Shown here piece after piece: positions 1-7,793 of a stretch of 33,138 bases of DNA (position 1 is the stretch's first letter; each line of letters starts with the position of its first letter). The notes below the pieces were generated by a model, which was given only the letters and a program-made list of their open reading frames with translations, made no database searches and had not been told where the DNA came from. Both the position numbers and the translations under genes were made by a program. The DNA lies in NCBI GenBank assembly GCA_964551545.1, contig CAZKCT010000020.1, forward strand, positions 1 through 33,138, read 5' to 3'. The stretch is from Thiopontia sp964551545 (GTDB lineage Bacteria > Pseudomonadota > Gammaproteobacteria > GCF-002020875).

Positions 1-129
1 ATTTGCTGTCAGAGTTACCTCGAGCCCATTCTGCGTCATCAATATCTGAGCAGGCGGACTCTCGAGCAACTTATCGAACACGAGATAGATCGCCAGCATC
101 GTCAATCCGACGTAAAGGAGGTTCTTCAT
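1..129 (-). CDS. Partial hypothetical protein with N-terminal membrane anchor (runs off left edge)
   Basis: A minus-strand frame opens with ATG at 127-129 and reads without a stop to the window edge, giving about 43 residues. It begins MKNLLYVGLTMLAIYLVF, a positively charged start followed by one hydrophobic segment of about 15 residues, as in a signal anchor or an uncleaved signal peptide. A short polar stretch follows. No clear Shine-Dalgarno lies upstream. It follows the HD-domain gene after about 90 bases on the same strand and could be the last visible member of that cluster. The rest of the protein is missing, so no family can be assigned; even its reality as a gene is only moderately supported. 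Confidence 0.4.
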   Translation of the reverse strand, partial: MKNLLYVGLTMLAIYLVFDKLLESPPAQILMTQNGLEVTLTAN

Positions 130-220
130 GGAACTGGTCTTTTCAATTTCATATGAAGCGCGAGGGTAGCAGTTGAGTATCGCGACCTCAAATAGAGACA
201 TCTAACGCTCTTATACAGTC

Positions 221-850
221 CTATCTTTGATAGTACCGCCTCACCCATTGCTCGCTGCTCTGGATGCACCACTCTATCAACTCATTGTTTCTCGCGGTCG
301 GTGTACAAAGCTTATATGGATTGGGCCGGATGCCAACACGCCATAGATCCAAACGATCAGCATCCCAGCACGTAGCCACCGTATCATCACCTGGCTCATT
401 ACCGCCTGTTGTATGCTCAGCGCATGCCCACTCAAGTAATTCAAACTCAGATGGAGAAGCTGGGAACGCCCCCCTCTTCCAGAACTTGTACGCCTGCTGT
501 GCGCCTCGTTCTCCATGGAACTCATCCCACCCCTCATTCATTCGAAGAGAGTCATGAAATAGAGCAAACAGCTCAACAACCTTACGGTTTCCACCACTGC
601 GATTGGATAGTATCAGACCATTTCTTCTTACTCTCATCCAGTGAGCAGTGCCATGCAAACCTCTTGAGTCAAGGGGATACTGCGTGACGACCTGCTGGAT
701 AAGTTCAGGAGTTAGAACACCTGTAGGCTTACACTGAAGATCGATCTCATCAATCGTAAACGCATCAACTGGAACGTTACCAGGGCATTGATCAAGTCGC
801 TTGTAGTTGTACTCAGGGCCAAGGTCTTCAATGATGATCTTATCGATCAT
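221..850 (-). CDS. HD-superfamily phosphohydrolase-like protein
   Basis: This 209-residue protein carries the scattered His/Asp pattern of an HD phosphohydrolase: H66 and H70 in LHGTAHW, the doublet H99-D100 in LFALFHDS, H112 in EFHGERGA, H146 in AEHTTGG, and Asp residues in CWDADRLDL (163-168). Proteins of this fold use bound metals to hydrolyse phosphomono- or diesters, often of nucleotides; the substrate here is unknown. I chose the ATG at 850 because GAGG sits six bases upstream. An in-frame ATG at 910 would make the overlap with the preceding metalloprotein gene much longer. The chosen start overlaps that gene's stop by 11 bases, so the two are probably translationally coupled. No membrane segment is visible. 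The HD assignment is by motif, not by homology search. Confidence 0.7.
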   Translation of the reverse strand: MIDKIIIEDLGPEYNYKRLDQCPGNVPVDAFTIDEIDLQCKPTGVLTPELIQQVVTQYPLDSRGLHGTAHWMRVRRNGLILSNRSGGNRKVVELFALFHDSLRMNEGWDEFHGERGAQQAYKFWKRGAFPASPSEFELLEWACAEHTTGGNEPGDDTVATCWDADRLDLWRVGIRPNPYKLCTPTARNNELIEWCIQSSEQWVRRYYQR

Positions 851-1298
851 CGAGGACCTCATGCTTCCTTGCATCAACTTCAAGCGGTGCATTGCGATAC
901 CCAAATGCATTCACCTGTCGAAGGTATTTCTCCAGAAACAGCTCTAGTGAACCGGACTCCTCATATTGGTGGACATGCCTGAATTCATGCTGAAGCAGTC
1001 GATCTGTCACCCTTCCCTCTTTGACAACAATTGAGTGCCCTACGGTGATACCAATCGTTCTCGGTGTGAAGATACCGATCTCATCTGACATCTCTCGAAG
1101 CATCGGTCCTGCAGGCATCGGCATCTCATCTACCACCTGGACGCGTATAAGGTCTGGTCGAACAACACCAACTGAACGAGCGACATCGACCCCATACTCT
1201 TTGAGCGCCCTACCTTGTAGGGCAACACGCTCCTCCAGCTTCTGCGCCCAACGCACAGCTAGTGGCAACATCATCTCCATGTCGTCTTGAGGCAGCAT
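840..1298 (-). CDS. Small HExxH zinc-metallopeptidase-like protein
   Basis: The 152-residue product has a gluzincin-type signature: HEFRHVHQYEE, with H104, E105 and H108 as two metal ligands and the catalytic glutamate. A likely third ligand is E140 in YRNAPLEVDAR, which resembles the short stand-alone metalloproteins related to DUF4157/eCIS-core domains (family recalled, not searched). No signal peptide or membrane segment is visible, so it is probably cytoplasmic. Its ATG lies two bases after the stop of the 82-residue gene upstream, and its 3' end overlaps the HD gene, so the three form one transcription unit. No good Shine-Dalgarno precedes the start, consistent with coupling to the upstream gene. 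Whether it cleaves peptides is unknown. Confidence 0.6.
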   Translation of the reverse strand: MLPQDDMEMMLPLAVRWAQKLEERVALQGRALKEYGVDVARSVGVVRPDLIRVQVVDEMPMPAGPMLREMSDEIGIFTPRTIGITVGHSIVVKEGRVTDRLLQHEFRHVHQYEESGSLELFLEKYLRQVNAFGYRNAPLEVDARKHEVLDDR

Positions 1299-1300
1299 GA

Positions 1301-1549
1301 TCAGGAGTAAAGCTCGTCATCGCTACCAACCTGAGTATCTAAGACCCTGAGTTCAACACTTGGGTTATGCCCCAGGTCCCGCAGGTTCCGGACTGCATTT
1401 CTACCCATACCCCCGATTCCAACCACCAGGATATTGGCACCAGGCCTTTGCATAAACTTGCGCACAGCATCTGCCAGCACATTTTCTCGACGTTCAAGGC
1501 GCGCTCGATCTGACTCATCTGGTGGCGCTTCGGTAAAGACAATCGTCAT
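1301..1549 (-). CDS. 82-residue protein with FtsZ/tubulin-like GxGGxGxNAV loop
   Basis: After about 37 polar residues comes a strand-loop-helix, ANILVVGIGGMGRNAVRNL, at 38-56, then a second strand VELRVLDTQ at 65-73. This order resembles the first nucleotide-binding loop of FtsZ, where GVGGGGGNAV is followed by a strand ending VNTD. It could also be another Rossmann-like fold. The tubulin signature GGGTGTG is absent because the protein stops soon after the second strand. Either it is a minimal domain or it has been truncated; the following gene does not continue the fold. GGAG sits seven bases before the ATG, giving good support for the start. It heads the cluster with the HExxH and HD proteins. 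Its function is unknown. Confidence 0.55.
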   Translation of the reverse strand: MTIVFTEAPPDESDRARLERRENVLADAVRKFMQRPGANILVVGIGGMGRNAVRNLRDLGHNPSVELRVLDTQVGSDDELYS

Positions 1550-1805
1550 TGATGATCTCCATTTCCGATTTGAGTTGGAGATCTATGATATGAAGCCATA
1601 ACGACAAACACTGTCGCTAAACAGTTTCAGGTAATGTAGGAATAGTGCGCTTTCTTAATAATCGACGTGAGATCGAGTGTTAGACTCAGAACTTATGTAA
1701 ACATCCGGCACCAGATCTAACATTCCAGCACCCCACAAGCGCTAGACTCATAGACCTGAACTGTCATATGTTACCGGGTCAATTACTGGCTGAGAGGTTA
1801 CTAAA
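1550..1805. other. Intergenic stretch without recognised features
   Basis: These 256 bases lie between the 3' end of the antitoxin gene and the start of the three-gene cluster, both on minus. The stretch is AT-richer than the flanking core genome and must hold the cluster's promoter. I could not find a convincing -35/-10 pair, terminator, RNA gene or repeat in it. Confidence 0.4.
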
Positions 1806-2084
1806 TTAGGCAACGACTAACTTACAACCCAGAGCCTCAATGATCTTGCTGACGGTCTCAAACCGTGGGTTACCGTCATCAGAGAGGGACTTGTAGAGAC
1901 TGGCCCGGGTCACACCGGCCTGACGCGCCACCTCACTCATTCCCTTGGCTCTGGCCGCAATGTTCAGGGCATGAATCAGATCAGAAGGGGTACCAGTATT
2001 GGCCACCTCTTTGATGAACTCCTGAACATCCTCCTCTGTTTCGAGGTGCTCTGCAATATCGAATATCGTTGTCTCTATAGTCAT
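1806..2084 (-). CDS. Type II antitoxin, HTH addiction-module antidote
   Basis: The 92-residue protein ends in a helix-turn-helix: GMSEVARQAGVTRASLYKSLSDDGNPRFETVSKIIEALG. This layout is typical of the family annotated as putative addiction module antidote protein (HigA-like). Its N-terminal part, TTIFDIAEHLETEEDVQEFIKEV, is the acidic helix seen in that family. I chose the ATG at 2084 because GGAG lies seven bases upstream; an in-frame GTG at 2102 would lie inside the toxin gene. The start is four bases after the toxin stop, so the pair is coupled, with the toxin gene first. It should bind and neutralise the toxin and repress the pair's own promoter. Confidence 0.88.
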   Translation of the reverse strand: MTIETTIFDIAEHLETEEDVQEFIKEVANTGTPSDLIHALNIAARAKGMSEVARQAGVTRASLYKSLSDDGNPRFETVSKIIEALGCKLVVA

Positions 2085-2088
2085 CGCT

Positions 2089-2391
2089 CTACTCCAGTTC
2101 ACTCAACAGGGTTTTCGCCTTTTCAATATCCCGACTCTGGGTGGATTTGTCGCCACCTCCCAGCAAGAGAACCATTCTCCCATTGCGGATGGTGTAATAG
2201 ATTCTCAGTCCACCACCAAAAAACAACCGCAACTCAGACAGCTCTCCACTAACCGATTGATGGTCTCCAAAATTGCCATTTTCAATACGGGCCAATACCT
2301 TGCGTTTAGCGACTGGATCTTTCAAACTCTTGAACCACTGATTGAACGCCTTGGTACTGTGGATTTCATATTCCACACCCCCTAACTGCAT
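2089..2391 (-). CDS. Type II toxin, RelE/HigB-like (Gp49-type addiction module killer)
   Basis: The 100-residue product matches the RelE/ParE-superfamily killer proteins found next to the antidote family of the following gene. Recognisable parts are FNQWFKSLKDPVAKRKVLARIENGNFGDHQSVSGELSELRL and the core strand LRIYYTIRNGRMVLLLGGGDKSTQSRDIEKAK. The run of GLRIYYTIR, then LLLGGGDKSTQ, then a C-terminal K-rich helix is characteristic. Relatives inhibit translation by cleaving mRNA at the ribosome. The ATG at 2391 has a poor Shine-Dalgarno, and a GTG at 2376 is an alternative. All the expected core segments are present, so the gene looks intact. It could stabilise the accessory segment at the left of the window. 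Confidence 0.88.
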   Translation of the reverse strand: MQLGGVEYEIHSTKAFNQWFKSLKDPVAKRKVLARIENGNFGDHQSVSGELSELRLFFGGGLRIYYTIRNGRMVLLLGGGDKSTQSRDIEKAKTLLSELE

Positions 2392-2622
2392 CCTACAGAA
2401 TACACTATTGCAAGCCGTTACCCGCCTGACGAATCGCTCAAAATCTACCGAAACAGCATAAAAGTAGTACCATCAGGAATAGTTTCAGGAGACCACAAAC
2501 AGTAACAACACAATGATTATGCAGTCTTTATAAGAAACACGCATGACGTGCAGTAGCAGAATTTAGAATAGATGTGCATAGATACCAAAACCAGACCAAC
2601 GAACCAAAATCATCCCGCCACT

Positions 2623-3159
2623 ATGAACAACATCCGCCCCTACCGCAACTGGTCTCCCCAACTTGATGAGAGTGTCTATATCGACCCCTCTGCCCAGGTG
2701 ATTGGGCGTACCACCATCGGCCAGGACAGCTCCGTCTGGCCGATGGTTGCGGTGCGCGGTGATGTCAATTTCATCAAGATTGGGGAACGCACCAATATTC
2801 AGGATAACAGCGTGCTCCATGTAGCGCGCCCCACCGAGCACAATACCGAGGGGTTTGCGCTGATTATTGGCGATGATGTCACTGTCGGGCATGGCGCCAT
2901 CCTGCACGCCTGCACCATCGGCCACCGCAACCTGATCGGCATGGGGGCAAAAGTGCTTGATGGCGCAGTATTGGGAGATGACCTGCTACTGGCCGCAGGA
3001 AGTCTGGTCCCACCGGGAAAACAGCTGGAGGGGGGCTACCTCTGGCGCGGCACCCCTGCCGTCAAGGCACGTCCCCTCACAGATGAGGATATCCGTTTTC
3101 TCAAAGCCTCAGCCGAACACTATGTCCGGCTGAAGGATGAGTATCTGACAGGTTTCTGA
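2623..3159 (+). CDS. Gamma-class carbonic anhydrase family protein (YrdA-like)
   Basis: The 178-residue protein is a left-handed beta-helix of hexapeptide repeats, visible from YIDPSAQVIGRTTIGQDSSVWPMVAVRGDV through VTVGHGAILHACTIGHRNLIGMGAKVLDGAVLGDD. The metal-binding histidines of the family appear in VLHV, VGHGAILHAC and IGHR. A C-terminal helix, DIRFLKASAEHYVRLKDEYL, is typical of the YrdA/PaaY group. Catalytic carbonic anhydrase activity is documented only for some members, so the exact role is uncertain. The internal ATG at 2623 gives the usual family length; an upstream ATG at 2572 would add 17 residues that do not look like the family. It is convergent with the CoA-lyase operon, with only seven bases between the two stop codons. 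Confidence 0.88.
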   Translation: MNNIRPYRNWSPQLDESVYIDPSAQVIGRTTIGQDSSVWPMVAVRGDVNFIKIGERTNIQDNSVLHVARPTEHNTEGFALIIGDDVTVGHGAILHACTIGHRNLIGMGAKVLDGAVLGDDLLLAAGSLVPPGKQLEGGYLWRGTPAVKARPLTDEDIRFLKASAEHYVRLKDEYLTGF

Positions 3160-3166
3160 ATTCGAC

Positions 3167-4153
3167 TTATTCGCTAAAGAAGCGGCGCTGGACCTCTTCC
3201 ATCAGCGTATCCCCACTGAAGTGGGCTCGCTGCACCAGCTCCCAGAAATAACGATAGGTAGCACGATCATGCAGTTCACCGGCATACTGGATTGGTCCCC
3301 AGTCCATATCCTGCGCCGCAATGAGAATATGTTGCGCATCTTCCAGCTCTGAAAAGTCCGGTTTCATCGCATCCACAATACTCTGGATCTGTGTGGGGTA
3401 GATGCTCCACATGCGCATGAAGCCAAATTCGTTACGAGCACGAGAGGCGTCCAGATAGGTCTGGTACGGGTTCTTCAGGTCCAGTGTTACGTTATGCGCC
3501 GGGATTACATTATTGGAGAGGGCCGCCTGTGCCAGCTCTGCCTTGGCGCGTGCAATCAGCTTATGTTCAAACTGACCGGGGCTACGCATGTTGATTGCAG
3601 GGATCGCGCCCTGATAGCCACTGACAAAATCCATCAGACCGAAGTCGAGCACCTGCAGCCATGGCAAGGTCGCCAGCTTGTGGACATCACCCAGTGCGCC
3701 ATGGGTCTCTATCAGTACATGGATCGGAATCTCGCGTTCAATGCCAGAGGCTTTGCACTTGGCCTGAATGTACTCCACCATCTCCAGCGTATTCTCATAG
3801 GCGTTGGTCTTCGGAATGGTGATGTAGGCCAGCTTCTCACCGGCACCCGGGACCAGAATATCGACATCCTGTTTCCAGTCAGGGTGGGAGTAGTCGTGGA
3901 TACGGGTGCCGGCCATGCCGTACTTGTTGGCCTCGGAGTTGACCATGCGGACGATCATCTCGGCGTGCTCCACCTCTTTGCCCGCCTGTGCGCCATCTTC
4001 GCAATCACAGGTGATATCAAAAATGGGGCCGAACTTCTCCTGCATCTGCATCGCCTTACCGATCAGCTTTTCGCTACCGGCAAAGTGTTCACAGCTGGGG
4101 ATAATGGGGAGAGATTTCCCGGATTCAAAGAGCGCGTCGTTTGGATGGATCAT
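3167..4153 (-). CDS. mcl: L-malyl-CoA/beta-methylmalyl-CoA lyase (HpcH/HpaI aldolase family)
   Basis: The 328-residue protein belongs to the CitE/HpcH TIM-barrel lyases. These reversibly condense glyoxylate with acetyl- or propionyl-CoA to malyl- or beta-methylmalyl-CoA, and some cleave citramalyl-CoA. Its active-site elements are intact: DITCDCEDGA (46-55), R84 in TRIHD, PK at 114-115, the metal ligand E149 in LIETHG, D175 in GLMDF, and YPTQI near 252-256. The N-terminus, HPNDALFESGKSLPIIPSCEHFAGSEKL, resembles the malyl-CoA lyase homologues that accompany mesaconyl-CoA hydratases in proteobacteria. It is the last gene of a four-gene operon, 24 bases after the hydratase, with AAGGA seven bases before its ATG. 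A malyl-CoA thioesterase role is a less likely alternative. Confidence 0.8.
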   Translation of the reverse strand: MIHPNDALFESGKSLPIIPSCEHFAGSEKLIGKAMQMQEKFGPIFDITCDCEDGAQAGKEVEHAEMIVRMVNSEANKYGMAGTRIHDYSHPDWKQDVDILVPGAGEKLAYITIPKTNAYENTLEMVEYIQAKCKASGIEREIPIHVLIETHGALGDVHKLATLPWLQVLDFGLMDFVSGYQGAIPAINMRSPGQFEHKLIARAKAELAQAALSNNVIPAHNVTLDLKNPYQTYLDASRARNEFGFMRMWSIYPTQIQSIVDAMKPDFSELEDAQHILIAAQDMDWGPIQYAGELHDRATYRYFWELVQRAHFSGDTLMEEVQRRFFSE

Positions 4154-4177
4154 GATGTTTTCCTTTGATCAATATTG

Positions 4178-5242
4178 TTACTGTTTTCTTGGGACGATGA
4201 CGGTGTAGTCAAGATCGAGGACAACATACGGCTGGTACTTTCCGTCCTCGTCTTTGACCGATTCCACTTCGTCCGGCGTGATATTTTTCAGGCCATAGCT
4301 GCGTAACCTGAGCAACCCTACATCTTTACGGCTGTGCTCAATCACATCGACCACCTCAGTGAAACAGTAGATGGTATCGCCAGCAAAGGTGGGATTGGCA
4401 TGGGTGCCACCGTTGATGGCGTACATCCACATCGCGTTGCCCAGACCATTGAAAGAGATGCTGCGGCAGAGTGAGATCACATGGCCGCCATAGATGAGGC
4501 GCTCTCCCATACGGGAGGACTTCATCATGTGATCGTCAAAATGGAGCTTGGCGTTGTTCTGGTAGAGCTTGGTTGCCAGCGTGTGGTCACTATTGTCGAT
4601 GGTGAGCCCCTCTGCATGGTTGAGTCGCTCGCCCACGCTGTAGTCTTCCCAGAACCAGTTGCTTCCACTCTGTGTGGTGTCGAGTGAATCGATGACAGGA
4701 ACAGTGAGCCGCTCTGTGATCGGCAACACGGTTTCAGTCTCAGGCACCTCATTGATATCCGTCTGGGTATCATGATCCCGTTTGTGCACCATCACCCAGC
4801 GCTTGAGACTGAGAATCCGTTCATTACGTTGGTTGTAACCGGTAGAGTGAACGTAGACGATACCGCTCTTGCCGTTACGGTTCTCACGCATGCCAATCAC
4901 CTCGGACTCCAGTCGTACCGTGTCTCCAACAAAGACCGGAGCGGGGAAGCTCACCTCAGCATAGCCAAGATTGGCGATGGCATTGAGCGAGACATCGGTG
5001 ACCGATTTTCCGAACACCAGATGGAAGACCAGCACATCATCGAGCGGGCGCACGCTGTACCCCATCGACTGCGCCAATGGCTCACTGGAGTGGAGCGCAA
5101 AGCGGCTACCGGTCAACGCGATATAGAGTGAAACATCACCGTCGGTGACTGTACGCGGCAGTGGATGGACGATCTTCTCGCCCAGTTCAAAATCCTCGAA
5201 GAACCGCCCTTGGCTAATCTTCTCTGAAAGGGTATTACTCAT
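4178..5242 (-). CDS. mch: Mesaconyl-CoA hydratase / beta-methylmalyl-CoA dehydratase (double MaoC hotdog)
   Basis: This 354-residue protein holds two tandem MaoC-like hotdog domains. The first covers roughly residues 10-150, with ALTGSRFALHSSEPLAQSMG. The second covers about 195-350, with LYQNNAKLHFDDH then RLIYGGHVISLCRSISFNGL and NGGTHANPTFAGDT. This arrangement and these motifs match the enzyme that interconverts beta-methylmalyl-CoA and mesaconyl-C1-CoA in the 3-hydroxypropionate bi-cycle and the ethylmalonyl-CoA pathway. Location next to the malyl-CoA lyase strengthens this reading. The ATG at 5242 is preferred because GAGGAG lies eight bases upstream; a GTG at 5251 touches that site. 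It starts 12 bases after the stop of the ligase-lyase fusion, so the genes are co-transcribed. Confidence 0.85.
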   Translation of the reverse strand: MSNTLSEKISQGRFFEDFELGEKIVHPLPRTVTDGDVSLYIALTGSRFALHSSEPLAQSMGYSVRPLDDVLVFHLVFGKSVTDVSLNAIANLGYAEVSFPAPVFVGDTVRLESEVIGMRENRNGKSGIVYVHSTGYNQRNERILSLKRWVMVHKRDHDTQTDINEVPETETVLPITERLTVPVIDSLDTTQSGSNWFWEDYSVGERLNHAEGLTIDNSDHTLATKLYQNNAKLHFDDHMMKSSRMGERLIYGGHVISLCRSISFNGLGNAMWMYAINGGTHANPTFAGDTIYCFTEVVDVIEHSRKDVGLLRLRSYGLKNITPDEVESVKDEDGKYQPYVVLDLDYTVIVPRKQ

Positions 5243-5254
5243 TGCTCTCACTCC

Positions 5255-7777
5255 TCACACAAAATTATCCTGCCCCAGCTCCTTGTACTTGTCGTACAGG
5301 GTAATCATCCGCTGCGACCACTTCACCTGATAGATATCGGCCAACCCATCCTCGAAACGAATCACCGATTTTCCTGCCTGCTGCGCCTTCTCATAGGCAT
5401 CGAGCATGCGGATCGACTTCTCCACATCCTCTCTCTTCGGGGTGAAGATATCATTGATGTACTCGATCTGGATCGGGTGAATCAGCGCCTTGCCATCAAA
5501 CCCCAGCTCATAGGCGAGGCGGGTTGAGCCCTCACATGAGAACTCATCGGTGACATTGTAGTAGGCCCCATCAATCACCACCTTGCCGTAAGCTCGCGCC
5601 GCCAACGCCACCTGAGAAAGGTAGCCAGAGATAATGCCCGTTGTGGTCTTGATATTGATCTGCATGCGATTGGCGAGCGTATTGGTGCCAATCACAATCA
5701 CCTTCAACGTCGGGCAGGCCGCACAGATCTGCTGTGCATTGAGCACACCCAGTGGGGTCTGAATATTGATCATGAACTCCAGATCTTTCCCCAGCGATTT
5801 AACAATCTTGCCTGCCTCTATCACCTCTTCAGCGGTCTCGATATAGGGGAAGAGCAACGCATCAATCTCTAGCTGTTTTGCCAGATCCAAGTCGCTCTGC
5901 AGGCCCTCACTTCCTAATCGGTTCACACGCAGCACACGTTCGGAATAACCGAAGTCACTGCTCTCATCAAAAGCCTGCTTCAATGTCTCGCGTGCGGTCG
6001 TCTTGTCCTCCTGCAACATATCTTCCAGATCAAAGATGATTGCATCAGCCAGAACTCCTCGCGCCTTCTGCACATGATGTGCGTTACTCGGCGAGGTGTA
6101 GAGCATGGAGCGGCGCGCACGATAGATCTCCGGCTGATGGAGCTCTTTTTGAGCCTCCATCTCATGGATGTCTTTCACCAGCACCTTGCGTAGCACCTTG
6201 CCATTCTTGGTCTTGGGGTACTCCTTCATCACATAGAGCTGCTTTGGAGATTTGTAACGAGCCAGGTTGTCCTGCCCATACTTGAGAATCTCCTCCTCCT
6301 GCTCGGGCGTCACCTCACTGTGCGCAATGATGGCTGCCGCAACAATGGTCTTCCCTGCGGCGACATCCAATCCAAACGCAACACAATCTGCCACCTGCGG
6401 GTGGGTCTTCATCACCCGCTCAATCTCATGCGGAGAGACTCGATAACCGAAGGTATTGATAATGTCGTCTTTGCGACCTAGGAACCAGATATAGCCATCC
6501 TCATCCATCTTGGCGTAGTCGCCGGTAAAGAAGTATCCGTTACGACGTGCCTGGCGCGTCTCTTCCTCTAGCTGCCAATACTCCAGGAAGAGACCTGGAT
6601 CATTCTCATCAATACAGATCATCCCCTCCTCTTCTGGTCCGACCTCTTCCAGGGTCTCTGGGTTGAGGATCTTCACCTGATGCCCCGGCTGCACAAACCC
6701 TGCCGAACCGGGACGGATGGGACGGAAGCGCGAGTGAGAGATGTAGTAAGAGAACTCACTCATCCCGATCGCCTCATAGATATCCTGCTGGAAGCGCTCC
6801 TGCCACGCGGTAATCATCTCACTGGAGAGGTGCTCCCCGGCACTCATGCAGTGGCGCAGCGAGGGGGCATCAGCAATCGTTGCATCACTCTTCTGAATAA
6901 TCTGGCGATAGATGGTCGGCACCCCGATGAAGATGGTGCACTGGTGACGTCGAATCAGATCAATCCAGATGTCTGGGGAGTTCTTCCCCTCATAAGCAAC
7001 CACCGTATGACCATGATAGAGCGGGTCCATCAGCGCTGAACCCAATACATAGGTCCAGTTGAACTTACCCGAGTGCATGATGCGATCCTGCTTCTCGAAG
7101 GAGAACCAGTACTGACTTGCAGGCTCACGACCAATCAGCGAACGATGTGAGTGCAGTACCCCTTTGGGGAAGCCGGTGGTTCCCGAGGTATAGACCAGAT
7201 AAGCAGGCTCTCCAGCACGGGATTTGTAGTGGTTGGGGGTCGCATCGGTGGTGGCCAGAATTTCCCGCAGACTGTGGATCACCACACCTTGCGGCTGCTT
7301 GACCTCATCGACGGAATCAATGCCATCGATAATCACATGTTCCAGGTTGTCAAAGCTCTCCAGATAGGGGAGCAGCGACTGATAACCAGAGAGGGAGAGC
7401 ACCAACGCCTTGGCTTGTGAGTCCATCGCCAGATACTTCACCTCGGTCCCACTCAACAGGGTTGAGGTCGGCACTGCGACTGCGCCCCGTTTGATGCAGC
7501 CAAAGAAAGCAATCGGATAGGCCAGTGAGTTCTTTAGGCAGATCAGTACACGGTCCCGCACATTGACATCAATGGTGGCCAAAAAGTTAACGAACTGATC
7601 CGACTGTTCGCTCAACCCCTTGTAACTGATCTCCGAGGTACCGAGGTCACTATCCTCGATAATCATTGCGGCGCTCTCCTCTCTCTCCGTGCCGAGATGG
7701 CGTGAGGTACAAGCAACACCGATATTCAAAAATTCGGGTACGTTAAATTCCCATTCAGGGTAGGTTGTCATCTCCAT
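5255..7777 (-). CDS. AMP-forming acyl-CoA ligase fused to a CitE-like lyase domain
   Basis: The 840-residue protein joins two enzymes. Residues 1 to about 540 form an adenylate-forming ligase related to benzoate-CoA ligases: P-loop YTSGTTGFPKG (196-206), IGMSE (about 337-341), TGD (418-420), GRKDDIINTFGYR (434-446) and the catalytic lysine K527 in KTKNGKVLRK. From about 552 a CitE-type barrel follows, with RRSMLYTSPSN, FDLED (582-586), RVNR and IHPIQI (766-771). The usual metal-binding Glu of the IETxxG motif is Gln at 673 (INIQTPLG). The Asp of the GxxD motif is Thr at 700 (IGTNTL), so the lyase half may be inactive or altered. The ATG at 7777 has GGGGAG seven bases upstream; 7771 fits almost equally well, while 7831 would overlap the previous gene by 38 bases. 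The substrate is unknown; a C4-C5 dicarboxylate such as mesaconate or citramalate is a guess from context. Confidence 0.85.
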   Translation of the reverse strand: MEMTTYPEWEFNVPEFLNIGVACTSRHLGTEREESAAMIIEDSDLGTSEISYKGLSEQSDQFVNFLATIDVNVRDRVLICLKNSLAYPIAFFGCIKRGAVAVPTSTLLSGTEVKYLAMDSQAKALVLSLSGYQSLLPYLESFDNLEHVIIDGIDSVDEVKQPQGVVIHSLREILATTDATPNHYKSRAGEPAYLVYTSGTTGFPKGVLHSHRSLIGREPASQYWFSFEKQDRIMHSGKFNWTYVLGSALMDPLYHGHTVVAYEGKNSPDIWIDLIRRHQCTIFIGVPTIYRQIIQKSDATIADAPSLRHCMSAGEHLSSEMITAWQERFQQDIYEAIGMSEFSYYISHSRFRPIRPGSAGFVQPGHQVKILNPETLEEVGPEEEGMICIDENDPGLFLEYWQLEEETRQARRNGYFFTGDYAKMDEDGYIWFLGRKDDIINTFGYRVSPHEIERVMKTHPQVADCVAFGLDVAAGKTIVAAAIIAHSEVTPEQEEEILKYGQDNLARYKSPKQLYVMKEYPKTKNGKVLRKVLVKDIHEMEAQKELHQPEIYRARRSMLYTSPSNAHHVQKARGVLADAIIFDLEDMLQEDKTTARETLKQAFDESSDFGYSERVLRVNRLGSEGLQSDLDLAKQLEIDALLFPYIETAEEVIEAGKIVKSLGKDLEFMINIQTPLGVLNAQQICAACPTLKVIVIGTNTLANRMQINIKTTTGIISGYLSQVALAARAYGKVVIDGAYYNVTDEFSCEGSTRLAYELGFDGKALIHPIQIEYINDIFTPKREDVEKSIRMLDAYEKAQQAGKSVIRFEDGLADIYQVKWSQRMITLYDKYKELGQDNFV

Positions 7778-7793
7778 TTCTCCTCTCCCCTTG

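Noticed and set aside
1679..1726. GTTAGA and TCTAAC as a possible inverted repeat in the 1550-1805 gap.
   Set aside because: The arms are only six bases and far apart, and nothing nearby supports an operator or terminator.
3494..4168. A 224-codon open frame on the plus strand.
   Set aside because: It is the antisense of the malyl-CoA lyase gene, whose active-site motifs read on the minus strand.
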